Positions 9,472 through 17,301 of a stretch of DNA of 64,000 nt are shown piece by piece. The position numbers and the translations under genes were made by a program. The DNA is from Paraburkholderia sp. FT54 (GTDB taxonomy: Bacteria > Pseudomonadota > Gammaproteobacteria > Burkholderiales > Burkholderiaceae). Every line of letters begins with the position of its first letter. Within the stretch, counting starts at the first letter, position 1. The stretch covers positions 2,604,001 to 2,668,000 of the forward strand of contig NZ_CP134196.1 of NCBI RefSeq assembly GCF_031585635.1. Reading direction: 5' to 3'. The notes beneath the pieces were generated by a model, which saw nothing but the letters and a program-made list of their open reading frames with translations, made no database searches and was not told the origin of the DNA.

Positions 9472-9642
9472 GATGGACATCTCCTGGGGTAACGCGCCCC
9501 GATAGTCATTGCATAGGATAGGTGCGAAGCTCAGGTCTGGCTTTCGGCTTGTGCTGCCGATTACAGTGGCGCGACCGCGCCGGGCTCTCACCGGCTTCCG
9601 CGCTTCGCAGTCCCGCTATTCTACGCGCTAAACTTCGGCACC
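9472..9642 (-). promoter_or_regulatory. Cobalamin riboswitch controlling cbtBA
   Basis: Reading the minus strand from 9642, a closing stem pairs GGTGCCGAAG (9633-9642) with CTTCGCACC (9521-9529), with one bulged base. Inside are the conserved blocks GAAGCCGGTGAGAGCCCGG, GCGCCACTGT (at about 9563-9572) and AAAGCCAGACCT, which are the B12-box consensus. Downstream a hairpin with a 4-bp GGGG/CCCC stem (9486-9500) abuts the AGGAG of cbtB, so control is probably at ribosome access. In the known class, adenosylcobalamin binding turns expression off. Confidence 0.93.
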
Positions 9643-9707
9643 CGGCAACGCAAAACGTACGCTTGAGCCGCACCCGCGTCTGGCTTCGGCGCGTGGCTTC
9701 ACAGGAC

Positions 9708-10304
9708 ATGAACGGAATGGACACACGGCTGTTACTGGTCAGTCACGCATCGACCGCCGCCCAGCGGGCAGGCCGTTTTCCCGTCGATGACCCGCTCGAC
9801 ACCCGCGGTCTCGCCGAAGCCCACGCCGCCCGCACGCGTTTCGCGATCGCGGACAACGCGGCCGCTTTCGTCAGCCCGGCCATCTGCGCGCGCGATACGG
9901 CAGCGGCCTTGGGCCTCATCGCATCGGTCGACGCCGGTCTGGCGGACCTGAACTACGGCATATGGCAGGGACGGCGGCTCGCCGAACTCGCTGCCGAAGC
10001 GCCGCAAGACCTCGCCGCATGGACACTCGATCCCGACGCCGCGCCGCATGGCGGCGAGTCGTTCAGTCAACTGGTGAAGCGGGTAGGAGAATGGCTTGAT
10101 GCGCTCAACGGCGCGACGGATCGTGCATCGAACCGTCCGCGCAACGTGATCGCCGTCACCCACGCGCCGGTGCTCCGGGCAGCGATCGTGTATGTGCTCG
10201 GCGCGTCGCCCGTTGTGTTTCCGCACATTGAAATCGCGCCGCTTTCGATGATCGAGTTGCGGTGCTCATCGCGCGGCTGGACGTGGTGGCCAGCGTCACG
10301 CTAG
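9708..10304 (+). CDS. Histidine phosphatase-fold protein with altered RHG motif
   Basis: About 198 residues from ATG 9708 (an ATG at 9717 is also possible). It has the phosphoglycerate-mutase fold pattern: N-terminal LLLVSHAST where LLVRHGET is expected, PLDTRG, VSPAICARDTAAAL, ADLNYGIWQGR and the second His in VTHAPVLRAAI. The Arg of the RHG motif is Ser here, while both catalytic-site histidines remain. Its position head to head with the B12-riboswitch-controlled cbtBA suggests a link to cobalamin, for instance alpha-ribazole phosphate metabolism as in CobC, but that is inference. The Arg loss makes normal activity doubtful. Confidence 0.75.
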   Translation: MNGMDTRLLLVSHASTAAQRAGRFPVDDPLDTRGLAEAHAARTRFAIADNAAAFVSPAICARDTAAALGLIASVDAGLADLNYGIWQGRRLAELAAEAPQDLAAWTLDPDAAPHGGESFSQLVKRVGEWLDALNGATDRASNRPRNVIAVTHAPVLRAAIVYVLGASPVVFPHIEIAPLSMIELRCSSRGWTWWPASR

Positions 10305-10326
10305 CCGCTTCGCACGGCGACTTGCT

Positions 10327-10767
10327 TTACTTGCCTGATACCACCAGACGCAGCTTGTTCGAAGCGGTCGGCGTCACGGTGATGTCGGTGCGCTTGCCCT
10401 TCGCGCCCAGATAAAAGTGCTGACGTCCCGGCGAATTCTGATCATGCGTCGCGTCCGGCAGACACGATGCGACGTCCGCCGCGACAGCTTGCAGCGCGTC
10501 GGCGTTCGAACCGGCGTCGTGATGCGGCGTCCACGTGCATTGATATGCAGCGCCGCTCGCCGAACATTGCGCATCGTCGCCGTAGGGTTGCGCGACGCCT
10601 TTGCCGTCGTCCGGCGTCAACGAGGCGAGGCCGCCAGGTGCGGCCGCCACTATCCGTTTCAGCGATGTACACGGGCTAGGCGCGTCATCGGCATTTGCGC
10701 TGCATGGTAGCAACGCGCCAAGCGACGCAGCGGCAAAGGCGGTGGCAAGCAATCGGGTTCGGTTCAT
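10327..10767 (-). CDS. Small secreted protein of unknown function
   Basis: A protein of 146 residues from ATG 10767 (MNRTRLLATAFAAASLGALL...), which begins with a clear signal peptide ending near SANADDA; a longer frame to 10869 would bury that signal. The mature part is about 120 residues with four Cys (PCTSLK, AQCSAS, YQCTWT, ASCLPD), which could form two disulfides in the periplasm. I do not recognise the family. It lies 100 bp downstream of the hydrolase-transporter operon on the same strand and may or may not be part of it. Confidence 0.7.
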   Translation of the reverse strand: MNRTRLLATAFAAASLGALLPCSANADDAPSPCTSLKRIVAAAPGGLASLTPDDGKGVAQPYGDDAQCSASGAAYQCTWTPHHDAGSNADALQAVAADVASCLPDATHDQNSPGRQHFYLGAKGKRTDITVTPTASNKLRLVVSGK

Positions 10768-10870
10768 GGCGGCGCGGTCCTTGAAGTCACTCACAGGTAG
10801 CATTAGCGCGGCAGCACACTTCGTGCCCGTGCACTCCGATTGCCTCAAGACGGTGCCTTGGTGGCGCACC

Positions 10871-11884
10871 TTATAGGCCGGTCCCGAACAAAGCCGCTAG
10901 CCCCTGCGCCGACGCGAAAATCCCCTTCGCATCGTGCCCGACACCATCGATCACAAACGTCCGATGCTTCGCCAATCCTTCCGGATGCCGCAACGCCATA
11001 TAGCGCGCAAATGCCAGTCCGCGCCCGAGCCGGTGATCCCCTTGCGTTTGCGCGGCGCATGAACGGTCGAGCGCCGGATGCTGCGGATCGCAATCCGCGC
11101 CGCCGAGCAGCACGGTGACGTCACGCTGCGCATAGCGCGCTTCGAGCGCCGCAGCGGACGCAGCGTCACCCGAGCCGCTTGCGTAAGCGGGCAAATCCTC
11201 GAGCCCATACTTCCAGCGATTGAACGACGGACACATCGCCTGATCGAACGCCGCGAATTCGCCGGATGCCGCTGGCCGCATCGCATCGAAGTACACGTAC
11301 GACGAAGGATTCGCGACCACATAGCGCAGCGCAATACCGCGCGCCGCGAGCGACGCGTCGTCGCGCGCCACCACTGCATAGCGCTGCACGACCTGCGCGC
11401 CGCCGGAGTGTCCCGCGATCACCACCTCGGCAAGCGACGCGAACTGCTCGCCCGAAGCAAGCGTATGCAGAATGGCGTCGAGCACATCAAACGAACTGAT
11501 CGGCGCCGGACCTTCGGCGTTCTCGCCGCCCATCCAGCTGGTCCAGTCCCAATGCAGCGTGGACGACGGCACCTCATGCGCCTCGACATCCGCGGTCGCG
11601 AGAAACTGCGGCACGATCAGCAGCGTATCGGCCGCGCTGCCGCCGGCGAGCGCGCAAGAACGCTGCGCGAGTTCGAAATACGTGTCGCCGTTGCGCAGGC
11701 GGCCATGAATCAGAATCACGGCGCGTTGGACTTCGCGCGTCGGCGCTAGCCAGTCATCGTTCGAAAATACGGGCACGGTTCCGCTTCCGGCTTGCGTCGT
11801 GACGCGCAGATGCCGGCTTGCGACGACCGCGACCGGATGCTCATTCGGCGCGCGTTCGTCATCTGTCATGAAAGGCTGGGTCAT
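10871..11884 (-). CDS. Alpha/beta-hydrolase, predicted cytoplasmic paralogue
   Basis: I start at ATG 11884 (MTQPFMTDDER), giving 337 residues; ATG 11869 is also possible. The alpha/beta-hydrolase fold is visible in AVILIHGRLRN (oxyanion-hole HG), VVIAGHSGGAQVVQRY (nucleophile elbow GHSGG) and a C-terminal DGVGHD with the likely catalytic His. No signal peptide is seen. It is closely similar throughout to the secreted hydrolase encoded at 13259-14335, sharing QFLAT, WMGGE, the whole GHSGGAQVVQRYAV block, NxWKYG and RHPEGL. It follows the MHS transporter by 19 bp. Substrate unknown; an ester is most likely. Confidence 0.85.
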   Translation of the reverse strand: MTQPFMTDDERAPNEHPVAVVASRHLRVTTQAGSGTVPVFSNDDWLAPTREVQRAVILIHGRLRNGDTYFELAQRSCALAGGSAADTLLIVPQFLATADVEAHEVPSSTLHWDWTSWMGGENAEGPAPISSFDVLDAILHTLASGEQFASLAEVVIAGHSGGAQVVQRYAVVARDDASLAARGIALRYVVANPSSYVYFDAMRPAASGEFAAFDQAMCPSFNRWKYGLEDLPAYASGSGDAASAAALEARYAQRDVTVLLGGADCDPQHPALDRSCAAQTQGDHRLGRGLAFARYMALRHPEGLAKHRTFVIDGVGHDAKGIFASAQGLAALFGTGL

Positions 11885-11903
11885 GCAATGAGCTCGTGGT
11901 TGA

Positions 11904-13262
11904 TCAATGAGTGGCGGGCCTCGCCGCCGCGCCGCCCGAGATGCGTCCGGCGCGCGTGAAGTACACCATCGCGAGCGACACGAAGCCGGCAAAGATCAGA
12001 TAGAACGCGGGCGTGAGACTGCTGCCGGTCACGCGTGTCAAGCCGGTGATGGTGAGCGGCGCCATGCCGCCGAACAGCGTCACCGCGATGTTGTACGAGA
12101 GCGCCACGCCCGCCGAACGGCTGCGTACCGGGAACAAGGTCGCGAGCATGCCGGGATGCGCGCCAGACATCGCGGCGAGGAACACCGTCGCGACCATCTG
12201 CGCGATGAACAGATGCCCCGGCGTCGGATTCGTCACCACGAAGTGATAGACCGGATACACGCAGACCATCCAGGCGATCACGATCGGATAGAACAATCGG
12301 TACGCGCCATAACGATCGGCGAGCTTGCCCGACAACGGAAACAGAAACAGATTGAGCACGCCGGACACGAACGCGCCGAGCAAGGCGGTGGAAAGCGGCA
12401 GATGCAATTGCCGTTCGACATACACCGACAGATACGAGTGCCACACATAATTGGTTGCGGCCCCGACGATGATCACGCCCATCGCGCAGATCGCCGCGTT
12501 GCCGTTGTCGCGGAAGAACTGGCGGATCGTGACGCGCGGCGGCTTGTCCTTGTGATCGAGCAGCCGCTCGAACTCCGGCGACTCGGCCACGCGATGCCGG
12601 ATGTAGAAGCCAAACGGCCCCGCCAACGCGCCGAACAGAAACGGCAGACGCCAGCCCCATGCCACCAGTTGCTCATGCGTGAGCTGCGTGGTCAGCAGAT
12701 AGCCGACCCCGGACGACAACAGCAACGCGAAGGCCTGCGCCGACATGTTGAAGCTGCCGTAAAACATCTTCTTGTGCGGCGGCGCATACTCGACCAGCAT
12801 CGCCGACGCCGTCGCGAACTGTCCGCCCACTGAGAGCCCTTGCAACAGACGGGCGAGCACCACCAGCAGCGGTGCCGCGATGCCGATGCGCGCATAACCC
12901 GGCGTGAGGCCCATCAGCAGCGTGCTGGCCGCCATCGAAATGATCAGCAGCGAAAGCGCTTTGCGGCGCCCCGCGCGGTCCGCGTAGATGCCGAGCAGAA
13001 TGCCGCCGATTGGCCGCACGACGAAACCGACGGCGAATGTGGCGAGCGTCAGCATGATCGACACGAATCCGCTGCCGCCGGGAAAGAACACTTGCGCGAT
13101 GATCTTCGCGAAGTAGCCATAGATCAGAAAGTCGAACCACTCGAGCCCGTTGCCGAGGATGGAGGCGAAGATCGCGCGCCGCACCATCGACGGACTCAAG
13201 GCGTTCGATTCATCGGCTCCGGACCCGCTATCGCCACGCTGATTGAAGGTCGTTTCGCTCAT
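11904..13262 (-). CDS. MHS-family MFS transporter (metabolite:H+ symporter)
   Basis: A protein of 452 residues from ATG 13262, whose ATG overlaps the TGA of the upstream hydrolase (ATGA); a longer frame to 13304 is less likely. It has twelve predicted membrane helices and MHS-subfamily features: ASILGNGLEWFDFLIYGY at the N-terminus, RPIGGILLGIYADRAGRRKAL (the MFS loop 2-3 motif) and GLSVGGQFATASAMLVEYAPPHKKMFYGS. Relatives such as ShiA, KgtP, ProP and citrate carriers move carboxylates or compatible solutes with protons. Being sandwiched between two hydrolase paralogues suggests it imports a product released by the secreted one. Confidence 0.92.
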   Translation of the reverse strand: MSETTFNQRGDSGSGADESNALSPSMVRRAIFASILGNGLEWFDFLIYGYFAKIIAQVFFPGGSGFVSIMLTLATFAVGFVVRPIGGILLGIYADRAGRRKALSLLIISMAASTLLMGLTPGYARIGIAAPLLVVLARLLQGLSVGGQFATASAMLVEYAPPHKKMFYGSFNMSAQAFALLLSSGVGYLLTTQLTHEQLVAWGWRLPFLFGALAGPFGFYIRHRVAESPEFERLLDHKDKPPRVTIRQFFRDNGNAAICAMGVIIVGAATNYVWHSYLSVYVERQLHLPLSTALLGAFVSGVLNLFLFPLSGKLADRYGAYRLFYPIVIAWMVCVYPVYHFVVTNPTPGHLFIAQMVATVFLAAMSGAHPGMLATLFPVRSRSAGVALSYNIAVTLFGGMAPLTITGLTRVTGSSLTPAFYLIFAGFVSLAMVYFTRAGRISGGAAARPATH

Positions 13263-14335
13263 TGCTCGCATCCCCGAGTGTCGAACATCGCCGCCAGCGC
13301 GCACACCGACGTCAGCATGCGCGCACCGTTGTGCCCCACGCCCGGCACGATATGAAAGCTCTGCTTCAGGCCCTCCGGATGACGCGACCGGATATACCTG
13401 AAGTACGCCTCGGCGCGCGCGACGCGCTGCGGCCCCTGCGCCTCGGCGGCGCAGGTTCTGTCGAGCGCGCTCTGCTGCGGATCGTCATCCGCGCCGCCGA
13501 CGAGGTAGTCGATCCGGCGCGCCGCATAGGTCGCTTCGAGCTGCGCGGGCGTGCGGTCGTCGAGATAGGGCGGCCGGTTGTCCATGCCGTATTTCCATTG
13601 ATTGAAGTCGGGACATTGCGCGGCATCGAACGGCGCGGCGATGCCTTGCGCGTTGGGCCGTTGCGCGTCGAAGTATGCATACGTGGACGGACTCGCCACC
13701 ACGTAACGCACGTCGATACCTTCGCCGGTCAGCGCGGCGATGTTGCGCGCCGCGACGGCGTAGCGCTGCACCACTTGCGCGCCGCCCGAATGCCCGGCAA
13801 ACACCACGTGCCGCAGATTAGGAAAGAGCTTGCGATCCGCAAGGCGCGCGACGATCGCGTCCAGCACCTCGTACGAACTGATCGGCAGCGGCGCACGCGC
13901 CGCTTCGCCGCCCATCCAGGCGTCGCCGGTCCAGCGCAGCAGATCGGCCGGTTCGTCATGCACGCGCGTGTCGAGCGTCGCGAGGAATTGCGGCGCGATC
14001 AACAGCGTGGCGTCCGGGTCCGCATGCGCGGCATCGCGAGCATTCTGCGCGGTGCGAAAGTACACGTCGGCGTTGCGCAACTTGCCGTGAATCACGATCA
14101 CCGCGCGCGTCACTTGCGGCTGCACGACGTTCCAGTCCTTCGACAGATACAGCGGAAATTCAGCGCGCCCTTGCGGCGTGTCGAGCGTGAAGCGCGTATC
14201 CGAGATCGTCGCCACCGGCTTCAGATGCGGCTCGTAAGCATGGACCGCGAACGCGGGTTGCGCGAGCGTCATCAGCAGTGCCGCGGCTGTCGACGCGCAC
14301 AGCACCCCGAGACGCCGTGAAAGATTGAAAGTCAT
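13259..14335 (-). CDS. Alpha/beta-hydrolase, predicted secreted paralogue
   Basis: A protein of 358 residues with a signal peptide (MTFNLSRRLGVLCASTAAALL... ending near AFAVHA). Fold motifs are AVIVIHGKLRN, VVFAGHSGGAQVVQRY and PGVGHN at the end. It aligns along its length with the 337-residue hydrolase at 10871-11884, so the pair arose by duplication. Conserved Cys residues (AQCPDF, DRTCAAEA) also occur in the paralogue. It is the first gene of a three-gene operon with the MHS transporter and the second hydrolase. The substrate is not recognisable; a periplasmic esterase role is an inference. Confidence 0.85.
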   Translation of the reverse strand: MTFNLSRRLGVLCASTAAALLMTLAQPAFAVHAYEPHLKPVATISDTRFTLDTPQGRAEFPLYLSKDWNVVQPQVTRAVIVIHGKLRNADVYFRTAQNARDAAHADPDATLLIAPQFLATLDTRVHDEPADLLRWTGDAWMGGEAARAPLPISSYEVLDAIVARLADRKLFPNLRHVVFAGHSGGAQVVQRYAVAARNIAALTGEGIDVRYVVASPSTYAYFDAQRPNAQGIAAPFDAAQCPDFNQWKYGMDNRPPYLDDRTPAQLEATYAARRIDYLVGGADDDPQQSALDRTCAAEAQGPQRVARAEAYFRYIRSRHPEGLKQSFHIVPGVGHNGARMLTSVCALAAMFDTRGCEQ

Positions 14336-14411
14336 GCAGCTTGCTCCTGATCACCGTGCACCGTCTTGAACGCGGCGCATCGTCAAATCCGTCGTTGAGA
14401 AACCCGAATAT

Positions 14412-14636
14412 TCAGAACCGGTGGCGAATGCCGAGCGTTACGCCGGTCTGGTTCGGACCGAACGCGGTGTCGCTCGTCAAGCCGACGGGCGTGTACCGAT
14501 CGTTGGCGTAGTGCGTGGACGCGGCATACGCGACGGTTGCGCACACATCGGTGACCGATGCTTGCGCACGCGCACCCGCGCAACTCATCATGGCCAGGGC
14601 GGTCACTGCACACTGTTTTTCCACTGACGTCTCCAT
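14412..14636 (-). pseudogene. Porin remnant: signal peptide joined to last strands
   Basis: A 74-residue frame has a signal-like start ending ARAQASVT, then jumps to a sequence typical of the end of Burkholderia general porins (TVAYAASTHYANDRYTPVG, then GPNQTGVTLGIRHRF, with the C-terminal Phe needed for outer-membrane insertion). A full porin has about 350-400 residues, so some 300 residues of the barrel are missing. The junction is in frame, which suggests an internal deletion rather than a frameshift. It is almost certainly non-functional as a channel. Confidence 0.7.
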
Positions 14637-14790
14637 TGATCTTCTTGTATGTCGCTGTCATGTCGATGCGATGGACGAGATCGTAGGATCGGCAGTGGCA
14701 AATGTAAAATACCTGTTTCACGCACAATCCATATCTAATGAATATGGCAAACGGCCGGCCTTCGAACGCTGTCCAAGGAGACAAAACACC

Positions 14791-15693
14791 ATGGAACTTC
14801 GGCATCTGCGTTACTTTCTGGCGGTCGCCGAAGAAGGCCAATTCACGCGCGCGGCAGAACGGCTGGCCATGCAACAGCCGCCGCTCTCGCAACAGATTCG
14901 AACGCTGGAAGAAGAGATCGGCTTCGAACTCTTCGTGCGCATGCCGCGTGGCGTCACCTTGACGCCGGCCGGGCAGGCCTTTGCGGAAGACGCGCAACAC
15001 CTGCTGCAGAGTCTGCAGCAGTCGGTCGAAAAGGCAAGCCGGATTGCGCGCGGCGAGCTCGGCACGATTTCAATCGGGCTGACGAGCTCCGCGGCGTTCC
15101 ACCCGTTCACGACCGAGGCGATCCGCGCGTTTCGCGCGGTGTGCCCCGAAGTCGCCGTGGAGCTTGCCGAACTCAACGCGGCGGAGATCATCGAGCGTCT
15201 CGCCGCCGGCCAGATTCAGGCGGCGTTTCTACGCAAGCCGGTCGACGCGCGCGAAGGCGTCGCGTTCGAGTTGCTGCTCGACGAGCCGATGGTCGTGGTG
15301 CTGCCGGTCGGTCATCCGTTACTCAAGGGCAAAAAGCGGCCGCAAGTGTCGCTGAAAGCGCTGGCGCAGGAAAACTTCATTCTGGTGCGCAGGCCAGGCG
15401 CACCGGGCATGTATGCCGACATCCTCGCCGCGTGCCGGCAAGCCGGCTTCGTGCCGCGGATTGCCCGTGAAGTGCCGCGCATGGTGTCGGGCATCAACCT
15501 CGTTGCAGCGGGCCTGGGTGTGACGCTGGTGCCCGCTTCCATGCAGCGTTACGACCAGGTGGGCACCGTGTATTGCACGCTCGCGAACCCCTCGAAACTC
15601 AGCGCGCCGCTGCACCTCGCCTATCCCACGGCCTTGCACAATAGCGCGGCCATCCGCTTCATTCAACTGGTGAAGGAGCGCGCCGGCGGCTGA
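14791..15693 (+). CDS. LysR-family transcriptional regulator
   Basis: A protein of 300 residues from ATG 14791, with AAGGAG eleven bases upstream. The N-terminal winged helix-turn-helix is plain (MELRHLRYFLAVAEEGQFTRAAERL, then QPPLSQQIRTLEEEIGFELF). The effector domain begins near residue 90 (GTISIGLTSSAAFHPF) and belongs to the BenM/CatR-like type, often responding to aromatic or organic-acid inducers. It lies divergent from the porin remnant and the hydrolase-MHS operon, which is the usual arrangement for a LysR regulator and its target, though the target here is not proven. Confidence 0.92.
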   Translation: MELRHLRYFLAVAEEGQFTRAAERLAMQQPPLSQQIRTLEEEIGFELFVRMPRGVTLTPAGQAFAEDAQHLLQSLQQSVEKASRIARGELGTISIGLTSSAAFHPFTTEAIRAFRAVCPEVAVELAELNAAEIIERLAAGQIQAAFLRKPVDAREGVAFELLLDEPMVVVLPVGHPLLKGKKRPQVSLKALAQENFILVRRPGAPGMYADILAACRQAGFVPRIAREVPRMVSGINLVAAGLGVTLVPASMQRYDQVGTVYCTLANPSKLSAPLHLAYPTALHNSAAIRFIQLVKERAGG

Positions 15694-15780
15694 CCTCCGC
15701 GTCGATGGGCACACAAATTGCGTTCTCGCCGTACCGGCTGAACCACCACCAGCCACTTCATCGACACGAAACGCTACGCC

Positions 15781-17298
15781 ATGTCAAATAGACACGCCGC
15801 CACCGAGCCGGGCCGCCTTTCTTCAGGCATCGACGGAATCGACGACATCCTGGGAGGCGGTCTCACACCGCACCGCATGTACCTTGTAGAAGGTGCGCCC
15901 GGTACAGGTAAAACCACCCTGGCCTTGCAATTCTTACTCAAGGGTGCCGAGGAAGGACAGGGAGGCTTGTACATCACGCTGTCCGAAACCCGCTCCGAAT
16001 TGATCGCGGTAGCCGACAGCCATGGCTGGGACATCAGCAGGTTCACGATTCTCGAGTTGCTTTCCGACGAAGGCCTCGACCCGCAGTACGAGCAGACCGT
16101 GCTCCACCCTGCCGAGGTCGAACTCGGCGAGACGGTGCGCAATGTGATCCAGCAGGTCGACGAACTCAAACCCTCACGCATCGTGCTCGACAGCCTCTCC
16201 GAGTTGCGTCTGCTGTCGCAGAACCCGCTGCGTTACCGGCGGCAGATTCTCGCGCTCAAGCGCTATTTCGCCACCCGTGAATGCACGGTGCTGCTCCTCG
16301 ACGACAATACGTCCGCCCCTGGCGACGTGCAGTTGCACAGCATCGCGCACGGCGTGATCAGCCTCGACAATCTCGTGCACGACTACGGCGGCAACCGGCG
16401 GCGCACGCGCATCGCCAAGATGCGCGGCATCAAATTCCGCGAGGGTTATCACGACTTCACGCTCGACACCGGTGGCATCCACGTGTATCCGCGCCTCGTC
16501 GCGGCCGAACACCACGCGAAGTTCGATACCGCAGTGGTCAGTACCGGCACGCCGGAACTCGACGCGTTGCTCGGCGGCGGCCTGATTCCCGGCACCAATG
16601 CGCTGATGATCGGCCCATCGGGCGTCGGCAAGACCACTACGGTGGTGTCGTGCCTGGTCGCGGCGCTCGAGCGCGGCGAGCGCTGCGTCTACTACGTGTT
16701 CGACGAGACGCTCACCACGCTGATGATCCGCTGCTCGACGCTCGGCATGCATCTGGCGCCGCACGTCGAGAGCGGCCTGCTGACGCTGCGCCAGATCGAT
16801 CCGGCAGAAATCTCGCCCGGCGAATTCGCCAGCGACGTGCGCCAGTCGGTCGAGAAGAGAGACGTCAAGTACGTCGCGATCGACAGCCTGAACGCTTATC
16901 TGCAGGCGATGCCCGGTGAGCGCTATCTGCTGCTGCAAATGCATGAACTGCTTGGCTACCTGAACCAGCAAGGCATCGTCACGATGCTCGTGCTGGGACA
17001 GCACGGCATCATCGGCGAGGTGCAGAACGATATCGACATCAGCTATCTGAGCGACGTGGTCGTGCTGTTCCGCTATTTCGAACACCACGGCGAAGTGCTC
17101 ACCGCCGTGACGGCCGTGAAAAGCCGCGCCAATTCCCACGAGCGCTCGATCCGCCAGTTCCGGCTCGGCAGCAAAGGCGTGGAAGTGGGCGAGGCGCTGC
17201 GCGACTTCGAGGGTGTGCTCTCCGGACTGCCGGCGTATCGCGGCAGCACCGCGCTGCTCGGTGCGACGAACCGCGTCATCGATACGTCCGGGCAGTAG
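15781..17298 (+). CDS. KaiC-like double RecA-domain ATPase
   Basis: A protein of 505 residues with two KaiC-type RecA domains. The first has GIDGIDDILGGGLTPHRMYLVEGAPGTGKTT with the Walker A at residues 38-46; the second has TPELDALLGGGLIPGTNALMI and a Walker A GPSGVGKTT near residue 278. Walker B-type strands (RIVLDSLSEL and KYVAIDSLNAYL) are present in both halves. Non-cyanobacterial KaiC relatives often work with histidine kinases in stress or signalling pathways, not in a clock. Here the next gene, 3 bp downstream, is a hybrid histidine kinase, so the two products very likely act together. No kaiB or kaiA is present. Confidence 0.92.
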   Translation: MSNRHAATEPGRLSSGIDGIDDILGGGLTPHRMYLVEGAPGTGKTTLALQFLLKGAEEGQGGLYITLSETRSELIAVADSHGWDISRFTILELLSDEGLDPQYEQTVLHPAEVELGETVRNVIQQVDELKPSRIVLDSLSELRLLSQNPLRYRRQILALKRYFATRECTVLLLDDNTSAPGDVQLHSIAHGVISLDNLVHDYGGNRRRTRIAKMRGIKFREGYHDFTLDTGGIHVYPRLVAAEHHAKFDTAVVSTGTPELDALLGGGLIPGTNALMIGPSGVGKTTTVVSCLVAALERGERCVYYVFDETLTTLMIRCSTLGMHLAPHVESGLLTLRQIDPAEISPGEFASDVRQSVEKRDVKYVAIDSLNAYLQAMPGERYLLLQMHELLGYLNQQGIVTMLVLGQHGIIGEVQNDIDISYLSDVVVLFRYFEHHGEVLTAVTAVKSRANSHERSIRQFRLGSKGVEVGEALRDFEGVLSGLPAYRGSTALLGATNRVIDTSGQ

Positions 17299-17301
17299 GT
17301 C

